Source of the DNA: Patescibacteria group bacterium
GTDB lineage: Bacteria; Patescibacteriota; Minisyncoccia; Phycocordibacterales; UBA9973
Direction of reading: 5' to 3'
Assembly: GCA_030916575.1 (NCBI GenBank)
Contig: JAUPWJ010000077.1
Span: forward strand, 1 to 22,550
Length of the DNA: 22,550 nucleotides
Part shown: in pieces, positions 8,835 to 16,084 of the stretch
Layout of the letters: the number at the start of each line of letters is the position of its first letter
How positions within the stretch are numbered: the first letter of the stretch is position 1
Notes under the pieces: generated by a model
Told to the model about the DNA's origin: nothing
The model's input: the letters and a program-made list of their open reading frames with translations, nothing else
Database searches by the model: none
Made by a program: the position numbers and the translations under genes

Positions 8835-9476
8835 TTATTGATCATTATCACTGAGCTCTACTCTACCTGAAGGAAATATTTTTATAAAAGTCTCTGTATC
8901 ACTAGCTGAGGACAAAGTAATTCTAATATATTCTGCTGAAAGCGGAGCATTTGTATAAAAAACTGCTCCAGAATTTGGTCTAGTAAATGTTATAGACACA
9001 GGTCCTGATATCGCACTATAGGAACCATTATTAAAACTCTCTATGAGAGAGATGAAATTTCCTTTTGTTATATTAATTCTATCTACACACTCACCAACAT
9101 GAGGACAAGTGTATACTCCGTGATTAAAATCTTTGTCTGAATTAGTATCAACAAAATAATAGAAAACTTTATTACCTGTATTGGGCCCTGAACTTAAATT
9201 AAAGTAAATTCCATAAGATGGCTTCCAATTTAAGTCAGAGGATTGTTGGTTTGATGGTGGTAGCTTACCATTGAGTGCTGACTTTTGAGCTTCAACAATT
9301 TGCAAAGCCATTTCATTAGCCAAATTTTTAATATCAACTTTACCTTGAAAACCTTTATAGTTAAAAATCGCCATACCAGAAAAAATAGAAAAAATAGATA
9401 ATACAACTATAAGCTCTACATAGGTCATTCCCCTATTCAATTTATATTTTTTTATTTTTCTTAAAAAGAATTTCAT
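8835..9476 (-). CDS. FimT/GspH-like minor pseudopilin
   Basis: This 213-residue protein has a long basic leader followed by NRGMTYVELIVVLSIFSIFS, with cleavage after Gly17, Met1 of the mature chain and Glu5, then a hydrophobic helix. The downstream pattern ANEMALQIVEAQKSALNG is the GspH/FimT signature (LxxxLxxARxxA type). FimT/GspH proteins are minor pilins, and in some naturally competent bacteria FimT binds DNA, which would suit the comF and ligA neighbours. It begins 2 bases after the pilD stop. Its last codons run into the PilW-like start. Confidence 0.85.
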   Translation of the reverse strand: MKFFLRKIKKYKLNRGMTYVELIVVLSIFSIFSGMAIFNYKGFQGKVDIKNLANEMALQIVEAQKSALNGKLPPSNQQSSDLNWKPSYGIYFNLSSGPNTGNKVFYYFVDTNSDKDFNHGVYTCPHVGECVDRINITKGNFISLIESFNNGSYSAISGPVSITFTRPNSGAVFYTNAPLSAEYIRITLSSASDTETFIKIFPSGRVELSDNDQ

Positions 9477-9478
9477 TT

Positions 9479-10276
9479 TTAATTAAATATATTCAAAAGC
9501 TGATATATTTCTAATTCACATAGAAATGCTATAAGTGTGCCTAATATTAAAAACGGACCGAAGGGAACTTCACTTTTTCTATTATATTTCTTATTAAAAA
9601 TTAAAAGAAAGATTCCGATAATTGCTCCTATCCAAAATGCCATCACTGTTGCTGAAAGCATCAAAGGCATACCTAGAAGAAGCCCGAGGCCCACAGCGAG
9701 CTTTGCATCCCCTAGTCCCATCCATGTCCCTCGAGACAAAAGCCAAATAAGAGCAAAAGGAACAGATATTACAAAAGCTCCAAAAAAATCCGAAATAACA
9801 GGCATGTGAGGATAAAATACTCCGTCTATAAATAAAAATACGCTCAAGAAAGCAAGGACACCGAATACAAAAGAAAGGACATCTGGAATTATCTTATGCT
9901 TTATGTCATACACAGTGATGACTAAAAGAAGGGAGAATATTGCTGTATAAAATGCATAAGGAATTATAAACATCAGAGTATCTTGATAAAGGATATCTTT
10001 GAATTTAAAAAATAAAACTAAAAATAAAATTCCAGTGAGAAATTCTACTAGTGGATATTGGGCAGATATTTTGGTCTGACAACTCCGGCACCGTCCTTTA
10101 AGTCCTAAATAACTAAATAAAGGCACGAGCTCATACCAATGAAGCTGTGTCCGGCAAGACATACAAGCACTTCTGCCACCAAAAGATTTCTGTGTATTAT
10201 ATCTATATATAACCACATTCAAAAAGCTCCCGATGACCAAACCTAGTATAAAAAAGATTACAGCAAAAATAGTCAT
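9479..10276 (-). CDS. pilD: Prepilin peptidase / N-methyltransferase (A24 family)
   Basis: This integral membrane aspartyl protease cleaves the leader after Gly in prepilins and methylates the new N-terminus. The 265 residues are mostly hydrophobic helices. The start (FILGLVIGSFLNVVIYR) is the family signature. A cytoplasmic zinc-binding loop has Cys38/Cys41 and Cys63/Cys66. Catalytic aspartates are Asp124 in VYDIKHKIIPD and Asp190 in GLGDAKLA. All catalytic residues are present, so it should process the six prepilin-like proteins around it. It has its own putative promoter just upstream with a very short leader. The four minor pilin genes follow with gaps of 1-2 bases. Confidence 0.96.
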   Translation of the reverse strand: MTIFAVIFFILGLVIGSFLNVVIYRYNTQKSFGGRSACMSCRTQLHWYELVPLFSYLGLKGRCRSCQTKISAQYPLVEFLTGILFLVLFFKFKDILYQDTLMFIIPYAFYTAIFSLLLVITVYDIKHKIIPDVLSFVFGVLAFLSVFLFIDGVFYPHMPVISDFFGAFVISVPFALIWLLSRGTWMGLGDAKLAVGLGLLLGMPLMLSATVMAFWIGAIIGIFLLIFNKKYNRKSEVPFGPFLILGTLIAFLCELEIYQLLNIFN

Positions 10277-10287
10277 TACTAGAATAT

Positions 10288-10325
10288 ATTATAGCAATAA
10301 GAGAGGAGCATAAACAAGCTTGTTT
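10288..10325 (-). promoter_or_regulatory. Promoter of the pilD-pseudopilin-ligA group with overlapping 14-base palindrome
   Basis: On the minus strand a TATAAT (10288-10293) sits 11 bases before the pilD ATG, so the transcript would be nearly leaderless. An 18-base spacer separates it from TTGTTT (10312-10317). That -35-like box is one half of a perfect 14-base palindrome, AAACAAGCTTGTTT (10312-10325), which could be an operator. The promoter call is moderate; the operator role is inference. Confidence 0.45.
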
Positions 10326-10348
10326 GTTTAATGTCCGAGTGCCATTGT

Positions 10349-10366
10349 TATATGGTAATCCATATA
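10349..10366 (-). other. Small hairpin after the downstream pilin gene
   Basis: A 7-base stem TATATGG/CCATATA with a 4-base loop lies about 30 bases beyond the stop of the pilin gene ending at 10396. It has no T tract on either side, so it is a weak candidate for a terminator or an mRNA 3'-end stabiliser. Confidence 0.25.
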
Positions 10367-10395
10367 CTATAAAAATGAAAGAGGGAAAAGCTAAG

Positions 10396-10893
10396 TTAAT
10401 TACAAAGATGAGTTGTGGCATTGATTGCAGCTCCGGGAACAGAATTGACTTGTTTAGCTTTACCTGAACTATCTACACACCAACTATATGCTGGATTAGA
10501 TTTCAAACTAACAGCCACAGCCCAGACAGAGGAGTTATTGTAACACCAATTAGAACCACTACCATCGTCTGTAGCCTTAGTAATCGCGTTAACTATTATT
10601 TTATCTACACGAAACATAGACTCTCCGGTTATATTGTTATAGCTTGGACATTCGTCCCCTGGACCACCACCACCAGAATTACCATCATAAGTGGCTCCGA
10701 AATTATTATTATTTGTAAAAAATATTGCAGCTTGATTTCTAATTGTATGTAAATTACTTTTCACTCCAGCATCACCTCCTTTTTTCCTAGCACTAGAAGT
10801 AGCCACTAAAACAATTGTAGTTAATACACCTACAATAACTAATACAATTAAAAGTTCCAACAACGTAAAACCACGATTTCTTGAAGTTTTCAT
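10396..10893 (-). CDS. Type IV pilin (PilA/GspG-like), intact copy
   Basis: This 165-residue prepilin has a short leader MKTSRNRG, then FTLLELLIVLVIVGVL with Glu5, so it is a canonical PilD substrate. The helix is followed by SSARKKGGDAGVKSNLHTIRNQAA, the usual alpha1-C region, and a Cys-containing globular domain. The C-terminal part (WAVAVSLKS, then SWCVDSSGKAK) closely matches the neighbouring pilin (WAAVVTLKT, TWCVDSTGASK), so the two are tandem paralogues. Paired cysteines suggest a disulfide-closed loop. It has its own extended -10 promoter. As the intact copy, it is the better candidate for the functional major pilin. Confidence 0.92.
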   Translation of the reverse strand: MKTSRNRGFTLLELLIVLVIVGVLTTIVLVATSSARKKGGDAGVKSNLHTIRNQAAIFFTNNNNFGATYDGNSGGGGPGDECPSYNNITGESMFRVDKIIVNAITKATDDGSGSNWCYNNSSVWAVAVSLKSNPAYSWCVDSSGKAKQVNSVPGAAINATTHLCN

Positions 10894-10932
10894 AAAATTC
10901 TAATCAAATTAAATAATAAATATCTAATATAA

Positions 10933-10941
10933 ATTATACCA
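10933..10941 (-). promoter_or_regulatory. Extended -10 promoter of the downstream pilin
   Basis: The minus strand reads TGGTATAAT, a perfect -10 box with the TGn extension that can replace a -35 element. Transcription would start near 10926, about 33 bases before the ATG at 10893. It lies between the upstream pilin's terminator and this gene, so the two pilins appear to be separate transcription units. Confidence 0.55.
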
Positions 10942-10951
10942 AACACAAAAG

Positions 10952-10980
10952 ACAAAAACCACCCTTTAGGTGGTTTTTGT
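10952..10980 (-). terminator. Intrinsic terminator of the upstream pilin gene
   Basis: Two perfect 12-base arms (10952-10963 and 10969-10980) flank a 5-base loop. A GC core GGTGG is followed by TTTTTGTCTTTTG on the minus strand. It lies 24 bases beyond the pilin stop at 11004. The stem is AT-symmetric, so it could also work on the plus strand, but no plus-strand gene lies upstream of it. Confidence 0.85.
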
Positions 10981-11003
10981 GATAAAACTCAATCTATGTC
11001 TGA

Positions 11004-11495
11004 TTATATGCAAGCATCGGATGCAACAGAGTCGGCAATGGTCTCGCCTGTAGCCCAAGTATCGGTTTTACTAGCACCTGTACTGTCTACACACCAAGTG
11101 TCAGGAATAGCGTCGTTTGCAGTCCCCCCAGTTTTTAAAGTCACCACTGCTGCCCAAGCACCTCCAGCTGAACTTTGAGAACATCGACTTACGTTTGCAG
11201 CAGTGCCACCATTTGCAGTAATAGCTGCGCTTACACCATTCCAGATTCCAGCTACACCCCCAACAGCAACATTAGAAAAGATTGTACTTGCAGTGTTTGC
11301 ACAAGCAGCTTCTGCAAAAGTAGCAGTGCCGTAGTTTGAATTAGTATCATAATACAATTCAGCTGCAGCGCGAGTGCCTGATAGGTTTGCTTTAATAGCA
11401 GCATCTGCACCTCGGCTTCGAGCAGTGTTAAGTGAAGCTAAAACAACAGAAGCTAAAATACCGATGATAGCCACAACGACCAAATGTTCAATCAT
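11004..11495 (-). CDS. Type IV pilin, upstream copy, leader interrupted by an in-frame TAA
   Basis: The body is an intact Ala-rich pilin: MIEHLVVVAIIGILASVV, then NTARSRGADAAIKANLSGTR and a globular domain with cysteines ending in DACI. The first available start after the stop is the ATG at 11495, which gives 163 residues but lacks the PilD cleavage site. Continuing upstream in frame, the codons read ACA TTT GGT AGA AAA (KRGFT in order), then TAA, then AAT AAG AAA and an ATG at 11525. The natural gene would thus be MKKN-stop-KRGFTMIEHL. The internal ATG is preceded by AAAAGAGG at 7 bases, which could act as a ribosome-binding site. The usual ELL after Ile is EHL here. Promoter and terminator look intact. 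It may be a very recent pseudogene or reach expression by an unusual route. Confidence 0.8.
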   Translation of the reverse strand: MIEHLVVVAIIGILASVVLASLNTARSRGADAAIKANLSGTRAAAELYYDTNSNYGTATFAEAACANTASTIFSNVAVGGVAGIWNGVSAAITANGGTAANVSRCSQSSAGGAWAAVVTLKTGGTANDAIPDTWCVDSTGASKTDTWATGETIADSVASDACI

Positions 11496-11510
11496 TGTAA
11501 AACCTCTTTT

Positions 11511-11525
11511 TTAATTCTTTTTCAT
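11511..11525 (-). other. Truncated prepilin leader: 4-codon ORF ending in TAA
   Basis: ATG AAA AAG AAT TAA, in the same frame as the pilin downstream. One substitution (CAA, AAA or GAA in place of TAA) would restore a normal leader MKKNxKRGFT with Gly-Phe cleavage and Glu5. There is no strong ribosome-binding site before this ATG. The six A residues just after the T of the stop codon are a possible slippage tract, but no upstream start in another frame makes slippage an easy rescue. Confidence 0.75.
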
Positions 11526-11560
11526 AATTTATTTTTATTTACTAATAATTAATAATTTTA

Positions 11561-11580
11561 TTTGCTAATTTCTCAGCAAA
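11561..11580 (-). other. Stem-loop in the pilin mRNA leader
   Basis: TTTGCT and AGCAAA form a 6-base stem around an 8-base loop, about 35 bases before the pilin leader ATG and inside the predicted 5' untranslated region. The rest of this leader is almost pure A/T. A role in mRNA stability or translation is possible but not shown. Confidence 0.25.
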
Positions 11581-11605
11581 ATAATCGACTTATTTTAATA
11601 CCCTT

Positions 11606-11611
11606 ATTATA
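11606..11611 (-). promoter_or_regulatory. -10 box of the upstream pilin promoter
   Basis: The minus strand reads TATAAT in a TATATAATAAGGG context, placing the start near 11599 and giving a leader of roughly 74 bases before the ATG at 11525. No good -35 hexamer is visible at 16-18 bases upstream. The perfect DnaA-box-like sequence at 11631-11639 lies just beyond where a -35 would fall. Confidence 0.4.
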
Positions 11612-11630
11612 TAACAATGCTAATACAAAG

Positions 11631-11639
11631 TTATCCACA
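11631..11639 (+). promoter_or_regulatory. Single perfect DnaA-box-like sequence
   Basis: TTATCCACA matches the E. coli DnaA-box consensus exactly. It lies between the pilC stop (11642) and the pilin -10 box. It is a single copy with no cluster or adjacent unwinding repeats, so it is not an origin. It could be a chance match or a regulatory DnaA site. Confidence 0.3.
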
Positions 11640-11641
11640 GT

Positions 11642-12850
11642 TTAGCTTATTCCCCCTGCAATATTGTATATAGGCATAAGCACAGATACAAGGAGTATTC
11701 CTACCCCAAGACCCAATACCACAATCATCACAGGCTCAATGAGGCCGACCAATGTATCCACTGCATCATCCACCTCTCTTTTGTAGAAATTCGCCAAGGT
11801 CTTTAATATCTGACCCAACTGTCCTGTCTCCTCTCCCACTTTCATCATTTGCACTAAGATTCCTGGCATTTGTTCTGGGTATTTTTCAAACGATGCAGAA
11901 ATAGTAAGACCGGACTTCACACCATCAGCCACATCTCTTAAAATACCTTTATATACTTTAGAGTCCACGACATCTCCGGTGATATCTATGGCACGAATAA
12001 TAGGAATACCAGAAGTAAGCATCGTGTCCATATTGTCTGCTATACGTGAGAGGTAAAGCTTTTTATACAAATTTCCAACAGCTGGAATAGAGAGTTTGAT
12101 GCGATCTAAGTACTCTTTACCAGATTCTGATTTGGCCATTCTCCATAACCATACAACACCCAAGACTAAAGCAATAAGTAAAATGAAACCATAATTTACA
12201 AAAAAATCAGAAAAGGCAATAACTATTTTTGTATAAAAAGGTAATTCTTGTCCTGAATCTTGAATGATAGCTGATAATTTTGGAATAACCACCACGAACA
12301 TCAAAGACATAACCACAAAAAATGTAATGATAACGAAAATAGGATAAATCAATGCATTGCGAGTCTTTGAAGTTAAAGCATATTGACGGTCTAAATATTC
12401 TGCTAAATGTTCAAAAGTTTGATTGAGTTTTCCTGTCTCCTCTCCTGCTCGAACCATGTTTACATAAAATGGAGAAAAGACATCAGGATGTTTATTTAAA
12501 GATTCTGAGATAGAAAGACCGGCCTGGATGTCATCAGCTATTGTTGTAAGCTTTTTACCTAAAAATTTATTCTCAGCATTAGTCGCAAGCATTGTGAAAG
12601 CTTTAAGAGCTGAGACTTGAGCTTCAAAAAGTGTGGCGATCTGGCGAGAAAGTATGACAATTTCTTTCATTTTAACACCTTCAAAAAAAGACATCTGTAA
12701 GAAAGATTTTTTATCGAATTGCTCTTTGATGGAAATAATTATAAGTCCTCTACGCTGAATTGATGAAATAGCAGTGTCCCTTGTCGGCGCATCTATTTCA
12801 CCTTCCTTTTTTATTCCTTTGTCATCTACTGCTTGGTATTTAAATAACAT
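11642..12850 (-). CDS. pilC: Type IV pilus platform protein PilC (GspF family)
   Basis: PilC is the inner-membrane platform on which the PilB and PilT motors act. The 402 residues match the family's usual length. The start LFKYQAVDDKGIKKEGEI is the family N-terminus. Two T2SSF domains follow, each with the conserved pattern: MVRAGEETGKL (132-142) and MMKVGEETGQL (335-345). Membrane segments fall near 168-190, 217-237 and 371-394, the standard three-helix layout. It lies 3 bases after pilT and is the last gene before the pilin promoter; no terminator is visible after it. Confidence 0.96.
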   Translation of the reverse strand: MLFKYQAVDDKGIKKEGEIDAPTRDTAISSIQRRGLIIISIKEQFDKKSFLQMSFFEGVKMKEIVILSRQIATLFEAQVSALKAFTMLATNAENKFLGKKLTTIADDIQAGLSISESLNKHPDVFSPFYVNMVRAGEETGKLNQTFEHLAEYLDRQYALTSKTRNALIYPIFVIITFFVVMSLMFVVVIPKLSAIIQDSGQELPFYTKIVIAFSDFFVNYGFILLIALVLGVVWLWRMAKSESGKEYLDRIKLSIPAVGNLYKKLYLSRIADNMDTMLTSGIPIIRAIDITGDVVDSKVYKGILRDVADGVKSGLTISASFEKYPEQMPGILVQMMKVGEETGQLGQILKTLANFYKREVDDAVDTLVGLIEPVMIVVLGLGVGILLVSVLMPIYNIAGGIS

Positions 12851-12853
12851 ATA

Positions 12854-13918
12854 TTACATCATTCGCTCTAAACCTTTTGGATTTAGAGAATATTGATAAG
12901 CACTTTCTATGGATATCTCTCCAGCACGCACGAGCTCAAGTAAAGAGTGATTTAAATCTATCATGCCAGCCTCAGTCCCTGTCTCTATGACTACATCTAT
13001 CTCATGTGTTCTCTTTTCGCGAATTAAATTTGAAACCGCATTATTATTTAACAAAAGTTCATATGCTGGTATAAGTCCACCTGATATTCTAGGAATTAAT
13101 CTCTGAGAGAAAATACCTAAAAGCGAAGACGCTAATTGCACACGAATTTGGTCTTGTTGACTTCCAGGAAAAGAATCAATAATTCTATCTATTGTCTGTG
13201 ATGCATTGTTTGTATGTAATGTTGAAAAAACCAAGTGCCCAGTCTCAGCAGCAGTCACAGCAGTAGAGATAGTCTCTGGTGTGCGCATCTCACCTATCAT
13301 GATGACATTCACATCTTCACGAAAGATTGATTTTAAAGCGGAATGAAAATCTTTTGTATCAATACCTACTTCACGTTGATTGATGATTGATTTATTTGGT
13401 GTATAGACATATTCTATAGGATCTTCAACTGTAATTATGTGACGAGTCTGTTCGTTATTGATTAAGTTCACCATTGCAGAAATAGTTGTAGACTTACCTT
13501 GCCCTACAGGTCCAACAACTAAAAAGAAGCCTTGTTTCTTTTTAGATAATTCTGCAAGTAATGGGGGTAAATGTAAATCAGGCAATGATTGAACTTTCGG
13601 AACTAAACGGAAAGCAAGATTAATAAGTCCTTTCTGAAAAAATGCATTTACGCGAAGTCTAGCTTCGCCCCTAAAGTCATAAGAGAAATCCATTTCTTGT
13701 TCTTCCATAAACTTTTCAAACTTTTTTTTATCTAATATTTCAGTAAGCATTCCTTTCATATCTTCATTGGTGAGTGGCTCGTGTTTTACTAAAAATATCA
13801 ATTCTCCTGCTACGCGTATGGCTGGTACTCTTCCTGCTCCTATATGCAAATCAGAACCATTTTCATGAATGATAGTAAGTATTAAATCTTCAAGTTCTTT
13901 TTTATAATTTGTAATCAT
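12854..13918 (-). CDS. pilT: Pilus retraction ATPase PilT
   Basis: This cytoplasmic hexameric ATPase disassembles the pilus. The 354 residues fit PilT (about 345). GSDLHIGAGRVPAIRVAGEL is the N-terminal PAS-like signature. Walker A is GPVGQGKST (136-144), slightly different from the usual GPTGSGKST but with Gly, Lys and Ser/Thr intact. The Asp box is TVEDPIEYVY, Walker B is VIMIGEMRT (205-212) and the His box is AAETGHLVFSTLHTN. The C-terminal NNAVSNLIREKRTHEI corresponds to the AIRNLIRE retraction motif that separates PilT from PilB. It starts one base after the receiver gene and ends 3 bases before pilC. Confidence 0.95.
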   Translation of the reverse strand: MITNYKKELEDLILTIIHENGSDLHIGAGRVPAIRVAGELIFLVKHEPLTNEDMKGMLTEILDKKKFEKFMEEQEMDFSYDFRGEARLRVNAFFQKGLINLAFRLVPKVQSLPDLHLPPLLAELSKKKQGFFLVVGPVGQGKSTTISAMVNLINNEQTRHIITVEDPIEYVYTPNKSIINQREVGIDTKDFHSALKSIFREDVNVIMIGEMRTPETISTAVTAAETGHLVFSTLHTNNASQTIDRIIDSFPGSQQDQIRVQLASSLLGIFSQRLIPRISGGLIPAYELLLNNNAVSNLIREKRTHEIDVVIETGTEAGMIDLNHSLLELVRAGEISIESAYQYSLNPKGLERMM

Positions 13919-13919
13919 T

Positions 13920-14327
13920 TTATTTATCTTTTTTTAATAATGAATTTTTTTCTAAAATCTCCGCTACTTCATTAATAACTTCTGTGGGTGTGGAATTTGC
14001 CTTTATGATATATCCTGCTACTCCGAGCTTATTTCCTCTATCAATATCTGCTTGCTGACTTTTATTTGAAAGAATTATTTTAATTGAATTTGGAGATAAG
14101 TTATTATTGTTTATATTCTCTAATACTTCAAAACCGTCCATGCCAGGCATGGTAATATCCATTAAAATAATATCAGGATTTATACCTTCTTTTAATTTTG
14201 CCAAAACTGCTTCTCCTTCCATAAATGTATAAACTTCAAAATTATTTTGACTAAATTTAAAAGCATACATGTCCAGTAAAAAGCCATCATCATCCACTAT
14301 TAAAATTTTCTTTTTATTTCCTTCCAT
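13920..14327 (-). CDS. Single-domain CheY-like response regulator in the pilus operon
   Basis: This 135-residue receiver domain has no output domain. KILIVDDD gives the acidic pocket (Asp12-Asp14). Asp57 in IILMDITMPGMDG is the phosphoacceptor. Ser87 and Lys109 occupy the conserved Thr/Ser and Lys positions, so phosphorylation chemistry should be intact. The DITMPGMDG stretch is strongly typical. It lies between pilB (15 bases) and pilT (1 base), where a signal could switch extension and retraction, by analogy with PilG/PilH of Pseudomonas; that role is inference. No histidine kinase is encoded in the window, so its phosphodonor must be elsewhere. Confidence 0.93.
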   Translation of the reverse strand: MEGNKKKILIVDDDGFLLDMYAFKFSQNNFEVYTFMEGEAVLAKLKEGINPDIILMDITMPGMDGFEVLENINNNNLSPNSIKIILSNKSQQADIDRGNKLGVAGYIIKANSTPTEVINEVAEILEKNSLLKKDK

Positions 14328-14342
14328 ACATTTATTATATCA

Positions 14343-16082
14343 TTATTCTAACTCACTATTAAAATTATAAACATCAGCAAACGGTATAATACCGTCCATG
14401 GCCTTAAGCATCGCATCTTCTCTCATAGAGAGCATACCTTTCTTGCGAACAACTTCATAAATATCAGAATACACAGGATTCTTTAAAATTATAGCCTGTA
14501 AATCTTTATCAACCTTATACATTTCAAAAATAGCAGTACGTCCGCGAGTCCCAGCAGGACATTCAGGAGATGGAACAGTATCAATCATCTCTTCTTTTAC
14601 TATAATATCTTTTTTATATTCGGCTGGTAAATCTTTAAATTGCTCTTCAAATTGAAGTTTAATACTAGGGTCCATTGGTATAGATTTTCTAGATGAAGGA
14701 CAAGTGGTGCGTGCCAGTCTTTGAGCGATAGAAAGGACTAATGTCGGAGCAATAAGATAAGGGTCCACTCCCATGTCTATGAGTCTTGGAATAACACCGA
14801 TGGAGTTATTGGTGTGTAGTGTTGAAAGCACTAAGTGTCCAGTAAGAGCTGCTTGAATAGCTAGCTGAGCTGTTTCTTTATCTCGAATTTCTCCCACCAT
14901 TATTATGTCTGGGTCTTGACGAAGTATAGAACGAAGACCAGAAGCAAAAGTATAGCCGATTTCTGGCATCACTTGAGACTGATTTACATCTGGCATATGG
15001 TATTCCACTGGATCTTCTAGAGATACAACATTACTTTTTTCTTTATCAAGTTCATTCATAATAGAATACAATGTTGTTGTCTTACCAGACCCTGTAGGAC
15101 CTGTAATCAATATAAGTCCAAAGGGTTTATCTATCGCTTCTCTAATTAATGCTAGATTGGTTTTTGACAGACCGAGTTGATCTAGTGGTTTTACACCCTT
15201 TTCAGAATCCAAAATACGAATAGCGACTTTTTCTCCATAATACCCAGGCATTGTAGAAACACGAAAATCAATCTTTCTATTATCAATACTCGCAGAAAAT
15301 GAACCATCTTGAGGTTTTCTTTTTTCATCTAGATGAAGGCGAGATAAAACTTTAATACGGGCAATAATTCCACTGTGAACATTGACTGGAAGCATGATAG
15401 TAGTGTGTAGTGTGCCATCCACACGATAGCGCACCCTTACTTTCTCCCCTATGTGTTCTATGTGTATGTCAGAAGCATTTCCTTCTATAGCATTTTTTAA
15501 TACCACTGCCACAATTTTTATTATTGGTGCATCTTCAACTATTTTTTCTTCTTTATTTACACCTTTTAATTCTTTATTTAAATTATCTTCGTTAATTTTT
15601 TTAATATCAACATTCTCTTTGTCCAATTCTTGGAGTGCCTCCCCTACTTGTATACCAACACCTTTATAACTATTCATGATGGCTTGATAGTTGGTTTTAG
15701 AAATAAGGAAAATCTTAAAAGGCATATTCATTTTTGCAGAAATGAATTGCAATGCATCTATGCCTTGAATATTTTCTGGGTCGGTAATACCAACTTCTAA
15801 CACTCCATCAGTGAGTCCAAAAGGAGCGAAATGATAATAAGAAGCAGAATCTTCTGGTATAAATTTTAAAATATCAAAAGATACTTTTTGAACATCAATT
15901 CTTTTGGTTGGAATTTTAAAAAATTCCCCTTTGGCTTCTAGAATTTGGTCTTCAGTAATACCTATTTCAGACAAAGCAGCATCAATATCGCCAGCGTGCT
16001 TTTCTTCAGCAAGACTTTTAGCTTGAACTATTTGTTCATCATTAATGATACCTTTTTGTACTAATAATTCTAAAAAACTCAT
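14343..16082 (-). CDS. pilB: Pilus extension ATPase PilB (GspE family)
   Basis: PilB powers pilus polymerisation from the cytoplasm. The 579 residues fit the family. The N-terminal MshEN-type region (about 1-140) has KFIPEDSASYYHFAPFG. The middle domain has ASDIHIEH and VRYRVDGTLH. Walker A is GPTGSGKTT (328-336), the Asp box SLEDPVEY, Walker B IIMVGEIRD and the His box ALTGHLVLSTLHTNN. The zinc-binding tetracysteine motif of most GspE/PilB proteins is degenerate: TTCPSSRKS has only Cys461 and PECPAGTRGRT only Cys508. I believe relatives in this lineage share this, but cannot check. It follows the PilP-like gene by 2 bases. Confidence 0.95.
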   Translation of the reverse strand: MSFLELLVQKGIINDEQIVQAKSLAEEKHAGDIDAALSEIGITEDQILEAKGEFFKIPTKRIDVQKVSFDILKFIPEDSASYYHFAPFGLTDGVLEVGITDPENIQGIDALQFISAKMNMPFKIFLISKTNYQAIMNSYKGVGIQVGEALQELDKENVDIKKINEDNLNKELKGVNKEEKIVEDAPIIKIVAVVLKNAIEGNASDIHIEHIGEKVRVRYRVDGTLHTTIMLPVNVHSGIIARIKVLSRLHLDEKRKPQDGSFSASIDNRKIDFRVSTMPGYYGEKVAIRILDSEKGVKPLDQLGLSKTNLALIREAIDKPFGLILITGPTGSGKTTTLYSIMNELDKEKSNVVSLEDPVEYHMPDVNQSQVMPEIGYTFASGLRSILRQDPDIIMVGEIRDKETAQLAIQAALTGHLVLSTLHTNNSIGVIPRLIDMGVDPYLIAPTLVLSIAQRLARTTCPSSRKSIPMDPSIKLQFEEQFKDLPAEYKKDIIVKEEMIDTVPSPECPAGTRGRTAIFEMYKVDKDLQAIILKNPVYSDIYEVVRKKGMLSMREDAMLKAMDGIIPFADVYNFNSELE

Positions 16083-16084
16083 AA

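Noticed and set aside
10203..10421. Minus-strand 72-residue frame across the pilD promoter
   Set aside because: It overlaps the pilD start and pilin end in another frame, and has no family features.
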